Source: Chaenocephalus aceratus (Eukaryota > Chordata > Actinopteri > Perciformes > Channichthyidae). From it: 64,000 nucleotides of DNA. The stretch is taken from assembly GCA_023974075.1 (NCBI GenBank), contig CM043787.1, positions 34,381,718 through 34,445,717 on the forward strand, written 5' to 3'. Position numbers and translations under genes: made by a program. Shown here one piece after another: positions 26,154-38,500 of the stretch; position 1 is the first letter of the stretch, and every line of letters starts with the position of its first letter. The notes under the pieces are model-generated. The model was given only the letters and a program-made list of their open reading frames with translations, did not search any database and was not told the DNA's origin.

Positions 26154-26332
26154 CTGTGAATACATAAATAATAAAAAAGAGAGCTTTCCGTTATATGACT
26201 GCAATTGCAAAGTAAATATCACCAACTACACTAAAAAACTTGAATTATGATTATTAGTATTTTTGGAAAAAACATAAATCCCACATAAATGTAGCAGTAA
26301 CCTGCACATTTCTAACAGAGTCAGATACTAAC
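26154..26332 (-). other. zfhx3: zfhx3 intron, 179 bases
   Basis: Donor CTG/GTTAGT at 26333/26332 and acceptor TTCACAG at 26154-26155. The split codon is G/AT (Asp) within the sequence [14 protein letters not shown]. Nothing else is seen in it. Confidence 0.9.
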
Positions 26333-26456
26333 CAGCAGGCTTCTTTATATCTTCAGAGTTAGAGTTGGCTGTGGCATGAGGGGTGCTTTGGGACTCTCTG
26401 TCTGGACTCGGTACCGGTATGAACATGCTGGCTGGCAGTACTTCAGATGCTGATAC
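26333..26456 (-). CDS. zfhx3: zfhx3 small exon (linker before the large exon)
   Basis: A 124-base exon with acceptor TTTTTCCAG and donor GTTAGT. It encodes VSASEVLPASMFIPVPSPDR, then a Ser/Thr/Asn-rich stretch ending SEDIKKPA plus one base. It has no domain. It corresponds to the poorly conserved linker in ZFHX3 between the EKL-ending finger exon and the CWKKGC finger, which in human also has a PSSMFLP and PDRD core. Phase 0 in and phase 1 out fit both neighbours. Confidence 0.9.
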
Positions 26457-26799
26457 CTGGAAAAACAAAAACAGAAAGGAATTATAATGTGAAAGTTCTT
26501 GTGGGGTGATGATATGATATAATATGTACATTTAAATGACTAAAGGAAATCAACAAACACACAAGAAGAAACACAAAGCAGTTTAAAAAGCTGGGTTAGA
26601 TGGAATAAAAGTGTATATAGTAACATTTTACATTGCACTGAGGATCATTGACATTCAATATAAAATCAAGATATGAAGCTGATATCCTTGCTCATGTGTA
26701 TCTTATTTACCAATGAATCACTCATACTAGAGCAGACATGTACTGATGCATACACACATTAAAAACAACATAATATTTAGAAAAATGCTATATTCTTTT

Positions 26800-28585
26800 A
26801 CATATTGTAAAGATGGCCGTGGCTTGGCATTCGACTACTTAAATTCTGCTGCTGCATCTAATGATAAAAACCTAGAGGACATTATTCAACTTCTGAAATC
26901 CTCCTCCTGCTGCCCTGATATTATTCCAACAGGATTTTTCAAAGATGTTTTGCCTTGCATGGCCTCAGATCTACTTCATATAGTAAACAAATCTCTTCAC
27001 TCAGGTATTTTTCCACAGGCCCTGAAAACTGCAGTCATTAAACCGCTCTTAAAAAATAATAATCTAGATGCTTCAGTAATTAACATATCAAACCTGCCAT
27101 TTCTAGGTAAAATCATTGAAAAAGTTGTTTTTCAACTGTTGAGTAATTTCTTGCATTTAAATAGTTGTTTCGATGTGTTCCAGTCAGGCTTTCGTCCAAA
27201 CAACAGCACTGAGAATGCTCTTGTAAAGGTCTTCAATGACATCCACTTAAACACAGACAGTGGCAGAACTTCAGTGTTAGTATTATTAGATCTCAGTGCT
27301 GCATTTGACACTGTTGACCACAACATATTACTCGACCGACTACAAAATTGGGTGGGACTTTCGGAAACAGTTCTAAATTGGTTTGAATCCTACTTAAAGG
27401 ACAGAAAAAACTTTGTTTCTATAGGTAAATACACATCTGAGTTGACAAATATGACATGTGGGGTACCTCAAGGCTCCATCTTGGGGCCTCTTCTCTTTAA
27501 CGTCTACATGCTACCACTGGCTCAGATAATGAAAAACAACAAAATAAGTTACCATAGCTATGCGGATGACACACAAATGTACGTAACCATTTCACCAGGA
27601 GACTATGCTCCAATTCAAACACTGAGTAAGTGCATTGAACAAATCAATGACTGGATGTGTCAGAACTTTCTCCAATTAAACAAAGATAAAACTGAGGTAA
27701 TGGTTTTTGGAGCCAAGGCAGAACGTATAAAAGTTAGTGCCGAGCTTCAGTCTGCAATGTTCAAAACAACAGATAAAGCCAGAAATCTAGGTGTAGTCAT
27801 GGACTCTGACGTGAGTTTCAACAGTCACATTAAAACAGTTACTAAATCAGCCTATACTGTATCACCTAAATAATATTTCTAGGATTAAAAGTCTAATGTC
27901 ACAGCAGGATTTGGAAAAACTTGTCCATGCTTTTATCTTCAGTAGACTGGACTACTGTAATGGTGTCTTTGCAGGTCTCACTAACACATTTTTTTTTAGA
28001 AAGCTGCAGCTGATTCAGAACGCCGCTGCTCGAGTCCTCACTAACACTAAGAAAGTGGATCACATCACTCCTGTTCTGAAGTCTTTACACTCGCTTCCTG
28101 TGTGTCAACGAATAGATTTCAAAATACTGCTGCTGGTTTATAAAGCTTTGAATGGTTTAGGCCCAAAATACATTTCTGACCTCCTGCTAAATTATGAACC
28201 ATCCAGATCTCTCAGGTCTTCAGGGACTGGTCAGCTTTCTGTCCCCAGAGTCAGAACTAAACATGGAAAAGCAGCATTTAGTTATTATGCTCCAAATATC
28301 TGGAACAAACTCCCAGAAAACTGCAGGTCCGCTGCAACTCTGACTACTTTTAAATCCAGACTAAAGACTTTTCTTTTTGCCGCTGCTTTTCATTGAACTA
28401 TTCAAGTCTTAAACTGCACTGTAACTTTTATCGATGTATTTTTTCTTTTAATGCTTATTTTATTATCTTTTCTTTTTAATGACTGATTTTAAATGCCATT
28501 TTCTTAATGTCTTTCGTTTTTTGTAAAGCACTTTGAATTGCCTTGTGTTGAAAGGTGCTATATAAATAAACTTGCCTTGCCTTGC
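26800..28585 (+). mobile_element. 5'-truncated, inactive CR1/L2-clade LINE (reverse transcriptase relic)
   Basis: The reverse transcriptase reads from about 26815 to 28396. Visible motifs are IPTGFFKDVLP, SGFRPNNSTENAL, LDLSAAFDTVDHNILL (motif A), CGVPQGSILGPLLF (motif B), YADD at 27559-27570 (motif C) and LNKDKTEVMVFG. After a frame break comes the usual C-terminal part (FIFSRLDYCNGVFAGL, LIQNAAARVLT, NIWNKLPENCR). The 3' end has AAAGCACTTTGAATTGCC, a TATAAATAAA and TTGCC repeats ending at 28585. The endonuclease domain and 5' end are missing. The frame shifts near 27853-27862 and a few residues are missing before ISNLPF, so it cannot make active protein. It lies in a zfhx3 intron, opposite to the gene. 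The left edge is uncertain by tens of bases. Confidence 0.9.
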
Positions 28586-29814
28586 TGCCAATTAGGATGA
28601 TGGACCTCATGTCATACAGAGTGTCAGCCAGCTTAAAGCTCACACCAATGCACTAACTGCATCCATCCACCAAACACTTTAGCTGAAGCTTCTACTTAAG
28701 AAGTGCAGCTGTAAGTGCCGAAAAATATAATAAAACACATATTATAAAAATAATTGCTAAATTAGACACTATGCTTCTTAACAAATTGGATAAATCAAAG
28801 GAAAACAATGTCATTGCTGATAACAAGGTACACATGTTTAACTTGGAAAGAGTTTGTTTCTCTTTACTTTTCTAAATCAAATATTTCAAGGACGAATAGG
28901 TATTGATTAAAAAAGTACAGAGAGGAAGTCTGGTTCTCTCCGCTCTCAAAAGGTTGGAGTCAATCATGTGTGAACGACAGCAACCTCTTTTTATTTCTGC
29001 TGCTCTCCTCCAAATGGCTACCTATTTCTCCCTCTGATAACCTTTTTTCATCCCCAAAACTTGAGAATTCATCAAAGTCAATAATTGACAGTACCCTATG
29101 CAACAATAATAATCTGCTGAAAGTGGATGAGGTCAGAATATGAGGACTGTCTTTTTCCACCTCCATCAAATTGCTGAGACAAAGGAGTAAAAAATGAAAG
29201 AACACTTACTGGTGAAACAAGTATTTAAATGTTAAAGAGTTCAGTTTTTAGATTGGTATAGTTGATTTTTGTTAATTTACCATATGCTTTCTAATTACTC
29301 CTCTAATAGCACAGTGAACACAGAGCTGAATGTGCTCTAGCATGTCATACTGTATAGCCACAGGCAAAATCCAAATGAAGCAGATTCATCCGCAAACAAC
29401 AGGATTTCTAAGGTTAAGTAAAACAGTTTCCATCCCAAAGTGCCCACTATATTTTGTTGCTGAGGTCACAAATGTACCAGAAAACATCCAGCCATTTCCC
29501 TCTTTGTTTTTGATACCTTTTCAAAATGAAAAGTGGAAAATTAAAGCAACCAGCATTGAAAGTCACAAAACAAAAAAAGAAATGATTTACATTACAAAGT
29601 GGACTGTTTCTAGACAACTGCTTCATTAGGCGATTAGTGGAAGAAGTAGTATCCCAAGGTCACTTTTAATTTGGACCGCCTAATTGGCAAACATAGTTCA
29701 AAATGGCTATCATCCAGCCAGACTCAGAATTAATGAAGCACAATTATTTTCATTACCCTATCTTGCACAGACAGAAAATGAGACATAGAGTGAGAGAGGG
29801 AGGACTGGGGGAGT

Positions 29815-29835
29815 GTGTATATATTATATATACAC
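29815..29835. repeat. AT-rich palindrome
   Basis: GTGTATATAT, one central T, then ATATATACAC: ten-base arms that pair perfectly. A similar TGTATATATACTG follows. It could form a cruciform, but such (TA)n palindromes are common in vertebrate introns. Confidence 0.8.
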
Positions 29836-31622
29836 TGTTATGTATATATACTGTATCTGAGACAGAGCATGAGACACATGGGGTGGAAAGGAAAGAAAGT
29901 GCAAAGACGATAGGTGGCTGAAGGGTTGGAGAATGAACGCATCATTATGCATGCTTGGCAAAAAATAAAAGTCACCTATTTCAGAATTAATTGACTCCTC
30001 TCCTTAGACATGTGAATAGGATAAAGCACCTTAACATCTGCATTCACCAGTTATAAAAGGGTGCTAGCTTTAATGTGTGTTATATTACCTCTGTTCTATC
30101 ACTGTCCTCTTGTAGTGGCTCAGTACATTACTACCACTATAAAAGAAATAAATATTGCCGTCTACCATACTAATGTGCTTGCCATTTACTTTCTATATGG
30201 GGGGTGAAGGCAGCAGACAGTAATGTTTCACTCAGTGATTGTCCTGCATTGCTATTTAGCTTAACAGGACAGAACAGAGTAAAGATTTGCTAAGTGATTT
30301 ACAAGAAAATAGGAAATAAAAAGGATTTTTTTTTTTATCGATATTAGACATTTTGCTTTCCCTTGATTACGATTAAAGGATGCAAATAAAGTAGACACAT
30401 TGTTCCCAGTGCATTGTAGATAATATAAATCTAATTCCAGGACATAAAAGTCCAAGACCACATTAATCAAGATATAGACACTACCAATTTTGAGGTTTCA
30501 TTTTAACTACCAATTTCCAACCTAAGGAATGGACCTGAAATACACACATTTTGATATGAGACTTGATTTTGGTCTGATTTTTCGTGAATAATAACATTTC
30601 CAATGCTTGTACTCAAGTTGCATATAGTGGGGAGACTGTTCATTACATTTTGATTAATCCTTGCCACAATTATTTTAACATATTCATCATGAAAAGCCTT
30701 GTTTTGACTTGCACACAAGTGATGGCAAGAGTGTCAGTTTAGTATAAATGAACTGGGAGCGAAGAGACCTGCTCATCGTGAAATTATAAAAAAATACAAA
30801 AAACGATTAAGAATTCCCCTTCACATATGACTGTGATTACAAAAGAGCTGGCAAATGATGATGGGCACATTAAGACAATGAGAAAAGAAAAGAAAAAATA
30901 TGCATCCCAAAAAAGCCCAATCATTTCCAATGAGCCAATGGGATTGCCTGTAGCCATTTCACAATTACCAGCATTCTTTGTGTTTGATAAAAGACTGAAT
31001 GTTGGCAATTTAGAGGGGGGAAGAAAGGAATGACAATTGTTCTCAGAACTAGGCAGCCACTCCAGGCTGAGGGATTGATTAAGAGCTAGTGACTCATATT
31101 CTTGGTATTGTTGAAGCCTTCCACTGGTCCTTGACCTGACCCATTGTCTGCAATGTGATGGGCCATATTGTGTTTAAGTAGCAGCATGGTGGGCCTATAC
31201 AACATGGCTTTGGCCGGCAGTTGTTTTCTATAAACGGCTATGTAGATAATTGAAGAAACACTATGGGACAGATTGAATACAGAAATTGAATTCAAAATGT
31301 TGATTCGTGCTATGCACAATACAGCAAGGCCATATATTTGTTTATCTATGTTTTGCTTTTCTCCTGTTGTCCTTGACTTGACAAAATACGCATTTCATAA
31401 TATGCAATCTCTTTGCTATGGTGCTGGATGACCCCACTTAACAGTTTTCACCTGCCATGACAATTTCATTCATACCAATTTACCAACACTTCAGGTAACC
31501 TTGAATTGGTAAAGCAAATAATTCTAATAAATGAATGAAGAACCATAACAATGAAGTTAAAACTTAAACCTTTCCAACCACACAGTATCCAATCACAGGC
31601 AAAAAAAACATTAGGGACTTAC

Positions 31623-31823
31623 TGAGGCAACAAGCTTCTCCACACAGTCAGGGGCCACACTGTGGAGGTGTGTCAGGTGGAACTGCAGGTGGACCTTGTT
31701 GTTGAGCATGTCCTGGCATAGTGGGCAACGTAACATTGGCTGGACAGAGTGCTGCGTCATCACGTGCATTCTGAGACGATTCAAGTCTGTGTTGGTGAAC
31801 TTGCAGTAGGGGCACTGGTACAT
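31623..31823 (-). CDS. zfhx3: zfhx3 exon with two C2H2 zinc fingers
   Basis: A 201-base exon with a strong pyrimidine tract and CCACCCAG acceptor, and donor TCA/GTAAGT. It encodes [20 protein letters not shown], then the second finger [20 protein letters not shown], and DCVEKLVAS. Both fingers keep their Cys and His pairs (CPYC..H..H and CPLC..H..H). The block is nearly identical to human ZFHX3, including [19 protein letters not shown]. Phases are 0 on both sides. The apparent start Met follows a splice acceptor and is internal. Confidence 0.95.
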
Positions 31824-32380
31824 CTGGGTGGCAGAGAGAGAGGGGAGAGGGGAAACAGATCCACAAAGGGTTAATGGGGTGAAATAGGTGCAGTGATCAC
31901 AGTGGGCCTGCTTGAAGAGGAGCTGTAGATCAGGCGGGAGACTGGGGCCACTTCCCTCAAGCAGGCAGATCCCTCTGATCACAACAACCGTGTAATACTG
32001 AGCACCACTGAGTCTTGGCACCTACTTCAAAGTGCTCCCATCTGTCAAATACTATATTGATTTTCCACCTTATACATAATTAGCAGTGCAACTGCAGCAG
32101 AAAGGCTAAAATAATTTTGAGTAGATCTGGGGGAAATCCTGCCTAATATAAAAAGGGTCAGTGAGATAACGAACTAAAAATTATTAGAAGTATATTTTTA
32201 CATTACTTCTTTTAATTGATGTGGAGTTTTCAAGCTTATAATGAGGCATTGGTATTTGAGGATGGAATAACCTTTAGCAAGAGTCCCCTAATTCAAAGAC
32301 TTTTAAAAGGGTTTTATGCATTTTTTAACATCTTAAGACATCAATGTTTTAAAAAAAATGGTGTGGTTTGTAACTCTCAC
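31824..32380 (-). other. zfhx3: zfhx3 intron, 557 bases
   Basis: Donor GAGCAG/GTGAGA at 32381/32380 and a pyrimidine-rich acceptor at 31824-31825. No repeat or gene is seen inside. Confidence 0.9.
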
Positions 32381-32517
32381 CTGCTCCGCAGCGCTCTTCT
32401 CAGCTGTCCTGGGACGCTTTGAGGAGAGAGGGCTCTCCGAGGTCTCCGACCGAGAAGAGGGCCTTTTGGAGGGGATCGGGGAATCTGACTGGTGCCGTTC
32501 CGAGTGGCCAGACACTG
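32381..32517 (-). CDS. zfhx3: zfhx3 exon (Ser/Lys/Arg-rich linker)
   Basis: A 137-base exon, or 134 if the second of two tandem acceptors is used. It encodes (A)VSGHSERHQSDSPIPSKRPS, then [20 protein letters not shown], leading straight into MYQCPYCK of the next exon. Human ZFHX3 has [21 protein letters not shown] at this place. KRP clusters could be nuclear targeting signals, which is an inference. The donor is CAG/GTGAGA. The acceptor region reads TGTGCAGCAG, a NAGNAG arrangement, so the protein may gain or lose one Ala. Confidence 0.9.
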
Positions 32518-35500
32518 CTGCACATTCAAACAGACGCACACAAACACGGAGGGATAAAGAGAAGAGAGCAGACATGTCAAGACAAGGTGAGGACTTGGCA
32601 GCCTGGGAGCACGTCAATCAATAACACTGTGGATAAAGGGCTTTGGAATGTCTTTCTTAAATGTGATAAAACTGCATTTAATGGGAATTGAGCATATAAT
32701 GTGTTGTTATCAAACTCATGTCTCCCCATAAAAAAGACAACACATTTTTTACTTGTCTTTCCATGCTGCTGCAGGTGAGCTGTCTATTACATTGTTGGTT
32801 CTTAGGATATCGTACAACACTGTTTTCAAGTGCGAATGAAAAATATAAATTTGTAAGTGTGCAATTTTTGGATTTCATTCCATATCTTTAGTCTATGTGA
32901 GTTTATAACATGAGAGGAGGTTCACACACATCTTGAAAGCTCATCATACAACTGTTAAACTGTTTATATGTATTCTTGTTTCAAATGCATCTGCTCAAAT
33001 GTCAGCTGAGAGTTTTTCTAAGCTATAGATTTACTTTACCCATTAAGTGATCCTCATATTGTAATAGGAGCATACTGCACGTAAGAAGACTTCTTTACAC
33101 ATATCTTCAACCACCTTAAAGGCAAAAAGCAGAGGTCAAGCAGATGGGAGAATTTGAATTTTTGAGGGACAGTTCTACCAATCCTAAATGTTGGTTAATT
33201 TTAAAAGAGCACTGAGGCATTTCTTTAAGAATCAAGAAATACATGTTTTTATTTATATACAGTTGGTCTCAGCTTTGAACATTTCTCAGCTCTGTTTCCA
33301 AAAGCAGGGAAATGCCAGCAAAATTCTCAGTTTCAATGGCATTTCTGTAAAAGGTAAGCCTTATCTATTGTTTTGTGGTTTCTATGGAAATGGACAAAGA
33401 CAAAGACAGCAAGCACAGCAAGATTAGAAAACCTCTATCCCCCTGATTTGTTTTTAATGTTTCCTCAAAGCTAGGTCACATATCACATCAAGCTCTCATT
33501 TAAGTCAAATATTTCAAGACAAAAACATGCCATTGGACTCAAAGGAAGCATCAGTCGGATGATTAGTCATACACAAGCATATTCACAGGATACAGCCATG
33601 CTTCGGTGCCCAGACTGTGGAAATATAAAAAAGGGCTACATTCATTGTCGGTTTCCTGCCAATCTTTGAAAATATATCTTATTATCGTCACCTACAGCTA
33701 CCTCAAGTGTTTCACTAGCTCAAAAACTGAATCACACAGCTAATGCTTTTAATGAAAACAACACCAATATTAACAAAGAAGCATGTCTGAAGAGCAATGC
33801 ATCACTCAAGAGCCCCTGCAAACCACTTTAAAATGACTAAATTCACATGGAGCAAGCATGGGGAGCTGTAGTATCATCAAGCTTTGTCACTAGTGGAAAG
33901 AATTCACTGTGAAACTTAAGGACGTGTCTTACCAAACCCTAACAAGCCCATAAAGAGTTAAATGTGGCCTGATTTGTACAGTCCTAGGAGGGCACATTGA
34001 GAACAGAGGGCATTGGAAGGGGAGGGTGATTTGGCGGGGGGTCAGGTTAAGCAGGGCTGACCACGCTCCTGCTCAAGACATTAAAATGTCAGCTCCAATC
34101 AGGACGAGGGCAGTTGAGCTGATTACCCAGTGGGGGACCTAGCTTTGGACAGAGCAGCCTGCAAGATCTCCCAGAGACACTGGGATCAGCCGGGGAGGCC
34201 CTATTAGGGTCCAGTCACAGGCAATCCTATTAAACACATCCGCCAATAAACAAAGGGAAAGTTAAACAAAAGGAACCTCCCATTCCCTGACATTAACCTC
34301 TCAGTCATGGCGATGTCCTCACCAACTCCACTTCAGTTCACTCCTACTGCAACTGAACTCATCTCCCGAGGAAAACAACAAGGGACATCTGTGGTCACTT
34401 TCACATCTCAACTATCTGGTTGATCTTTGGACTACTCAAGTTTGGGGATCATAATGACATTTAATAACGAGAACATATGTTTCTTTAAAAATAAATTCTC
34501 TCTTTTTCTGGCCTATTGAGTTAGTTAGAAAAGAATGATCTTTACTTTTTGTCTCTCCATCAAGGCAGTGAAGGACATGATGTTCTTCAAGACAAAGGAC
34601 CCAAACAGTAGCCTCAACCAAACGACATCTGTTAAAACTATTAATATCAGATTGCAACACTTTTAAGCACCTGCCTTTTAGTGTAAATTCCACACAGACG
34701 GAAAGAAACAAGCAGAGCAGCTGCTACAGCTTAAATATGTATAATTGACATTCACTGTGAATTACTTACGTTTCGTAACAGAAAGACAACGTAAAGAAAT
34801 TAATTCTAGAGCAGGTAACAATAGAGTTTATACCACTGATATAAAGTACATACAATACAGGAAGCAAACATGGATTACAAACAAGTATCCTCTAAACCTC
34901 ATGATAAAGAGGATAAATATAATTGATAATAAAGTATATTCCATTTCTACAATTGCTCCAAAAGCACCAGAGATGTGAAACAAGTGGTTGTTTGAATCTG
35001 AAAGGGGCCCATACTGGCTCTCTAGCTCCCAGTGTTTTATGTGTGCGTGTGTGTGAGAGAAACACAGAGAGAGAGAGGGACAGATGGAAGGCTGGGAGGC
35101 TTACTCAGACACAGTCTTTCTCGTCATGGCCAATTAGGACTCCATAAATCTGATCAATTGCTTCTCTTAAGAACACTACACCATCACCATGACTAACATC
35201 CAACTACTGTATCCTGTTTTTCCGTGTCAAGGGTGATGAAAAAAATGACCAAAACATTGCCAAGTTGGGAAATGAAATATAGTTTTTTTTCTCCCTACAC
35301 CGTCTTACACGGCAGATTGGAAACTAGTGTCCGAGCATTGCTGCGTTCACGTGAGACATTAGGATCTACAATTTGAACCCATAACATTGGGTCCTGATTG
35401 AGCAAGTATACTGTAGGACTTTTAGAGGAAAAAAATGATGTCAATAGAGAAAAACAAAAGGACTCTGGTTAGATGTGCTATGACACTGCTTTAGAAAGAC

Positions 35501-38500
35501 CTAGAACAACAGTACATGTGTATATCTGTATTTGACCTTGGTGGATGGTTAGATTAATGCTTCTCCCATTCACAAATAGTCCTCTACAGAGACCACTATC
35601 GGCTCCCCCGCCGATGGTGACCTTAATGTCTGTCAGGAGTCTGTCTGCTACGCTGACCTCTTCTGCCTGGTCATTAGACACAAATCCCCCATCCACACCA
35701 AACCTCTTCTGACAGATACACAGGGTGGCTTTTTGTTTGAAAGCACAAAAGGCAAGGCAGGAGTGGAGAAACCTAAGAGTCAATTAGGTGATTATTAATT
35801 CATGTCCCTTTTCCGTAAACCAGAAGCTTTTGCGCTGTCGAGTCCCGTAAGTGAATTGGACTTTGGCACCTCGTCTCACCTCTCATAACTGGACTGTATT
35901 ATTCAAGCAGCAAAGGGGCTGTCAGCACACTGCACCAGTCTCTGGAGCAATCACAACCTTGTTGTGCTTTTAAGGGGAAAAAAGATGCCTGCTGGACAGA
36001 GTGACTGACACAGCACAGCCTGAATTAACTACAACAGGTCATCTGACATTTAAATCTTCCAGGAGTGCAATCACAGCTGCCATTAATACGCTGTGTCCTT
36101 GGGACACTAGTCTAAAATGAGTGACTTACAGTAAACAGTCAAGCAGTGAAAGATGGGAAAAAGATTAGTGGTGTTTTGGAATTCCCCTCATTCGGCTGAC
36201 ATGGGGTCCTCATCATCTCTGGAGCCTCTGCCCCCTTATTACCACAGTTCCTGTCTCGCCGCGGCAGCTTTAGGCCTCCGGTTGTAAAAGACATAACCTA
36301 TCATTCAGTCCGTGCAAGCCAGCGAGGCTGCATAACTTTACTGTCGCTTTGCTCAGAACTGCCACAGTCTGCCAATCACTTAAAACTGAAGCTCAGCCCA
36401 CAATTCCTCTACATTATGAACCTCCCTAGTGTTATACTTTCTGAAGATGTCCTCTGATCCAAAACTCCCTAAAACCTTTCACCTTCACACTGTAGAGGGC
36501 TTCTGATGGGTCTCCCTGCAATGTAGAATTGTTTTATCTGTATTCCCTGTGCAAGTTGACTATTAATATGGAGATGACTCAACTCCCCCAGTGCTACAAG
36601 TCATTGTCTGTTAATGCTATGCTAACAATACCCGAATATTGTCTGTTCCCTGTCCCTATTTCCATCAAGGTTTTCAATCTATAGCTTGTGTCAGCGCCCA
36701 AAGCAATAAAGGGCAGTGTTGCATTTCATATTATATTTCTCAGGTGATTATGCTGCATTCGAAACACAAGAAAATGAAACATTGATTTAAAAGGCAATAT
36801 TGAAGCTACATATGAAATCATTTCCTATTATTTATGAAGTCCAAGATAAAAAACACTTCACTGTGCCGTATGACTTTTATGCAGCTAAACAACAGGAGTG
36901 CAAGAAAAGCCACTGGGAGATAAAGAAATTGAGTGGAGATATTAATTAGCAGAAGCGTTATTAATCTTCAAGCCACTGAACAACAGGGTGACACGACGTT
37001 CACCTTTACAGGACGCTTTGAGAGACAGCGCTGGTGCTGGCCCATTAGACAACCCGTGGTAAGACTCATAAACACTGAGCTTTCAGGGAGTTGGCTCACA
37101 AACAAGGACAATTTATGGCCTATTATCTTCAAAGACAAAAGGAATTACAAATTTGAGAGATGACAAGCACTCAAAGGACGTGATATGAATATGTAAACAT
37201 TGTCATTGTTCGGCTTCCTGATCAAGCAGACAGAGTACTACTTAGGGTTTAAAAGCAATACAAAAAAAATCCCCATTGCACTGCATGTCTCCCAGTTCAG
37301 AGCAAGAATAAAACAATCTTAAATAATTTGATTGTATCTAACCATAAGCATAAACCATAGCACATATTAAATCCACATATCTGCACTGTTATAAGAAAAA
37401 CCGTCCATGGTAACAGTACACAATTAAAAGACCGCAATGCCAAGGTGCTGGGTCTAGGGGATGCTAATCGGTATGTTTATTATCCAGAGTAAAGGCAGCA
37501 TCTGCAGCACACAAGACAACATCTGTTTCACTTACACTCAATACACCTGGATGTGCACATGTGCATGCAAAAGCACATTTTTGTGGACATGGAGCCAAAC
37601 ACACACAGTTGTATAAGCACACCCAGAGGTCCAGTCTTCATTTAAACAGTTTCAAAGGTATAATGTAAACATTTAACTTAACATAACACATATGCAATTT
37701 TGTATCTGGTTTGTGTGAAAACCTGCTGTAAAACACACAGCACAGGAGTGTACAATCCTGTAGAAATAATTTAAGATAAAAAGAAAACGTTTATTTTAAC
37801 ACATCTGTGATACAAACCACAGTACAGTATACTTTTAACATACCGTATTTTTTTTCATAATATGAAAAATAAGTGTCAACACACTATCTCTATAATTGTA
37901 TTTTACTATCCCTCAAAAGTCTACTGCACATGCCTAAAACCTCAGCATGACAATCAAAACAAAACATCTGTGCAGTCTGGCATTCAGTCTGGAATGCATT
38001 AAGGTTGATTATGTATATTTATTTAGATTTCACTTTTTTAATTTTGTTTTATCAAGCTCATCACATAAAAGGTAAAAGCAATGTTTTCTGGCAAAATGAA
38101 GTAGGAAAACAACATAAAATGCACCATTTGTATACAAGAAGTGTGAAAACAGTCGTATTTAATTGGTGCTCCTCAAAACTATGTCAAAATACTCCTACAC
38201 ACTTTTACAGTAACAATTAGGCCCAAGCTAACACTGACACATTCCAGCATGGCAAGTGATGGTAAAAAGGGATTCACTGCATACAAACATGTGCTGTCTG
38301 CCTTTAATATTATCGTGTTTGTAAAAAAACGAAATAACTTACAATATCATTTAAAGTACAATTATTTCCAATTTACCAACATTTACAGTAGTTGTGGCAA
38401 GATAATTGAGCTTTTTGTCCCTCAAGCACTCGTTTTATGCACTGTTTTCCTGACTAAATTCAAATATCTTGCATTGTTTTGGACAAACAAATACAACCAA

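Larger units (their letters stand above)
26457..31622 (-). other. zfhx3: zfhx3 intron, 5.2 kb, carrying an antisense L2 LINE
   Basis: A GT-AG intron of 5,166 bases. About 1.8 kb (26800-28585) is a plus-strand L2 element. The rest, 28586-31622, is unique AT-rich sequence with no coding potential. It includes a 21-base near-perfect AT palindrome at 29815-29835 and a stretch near 29600-29790 that could be a conserved element. Confidence 0.85.
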
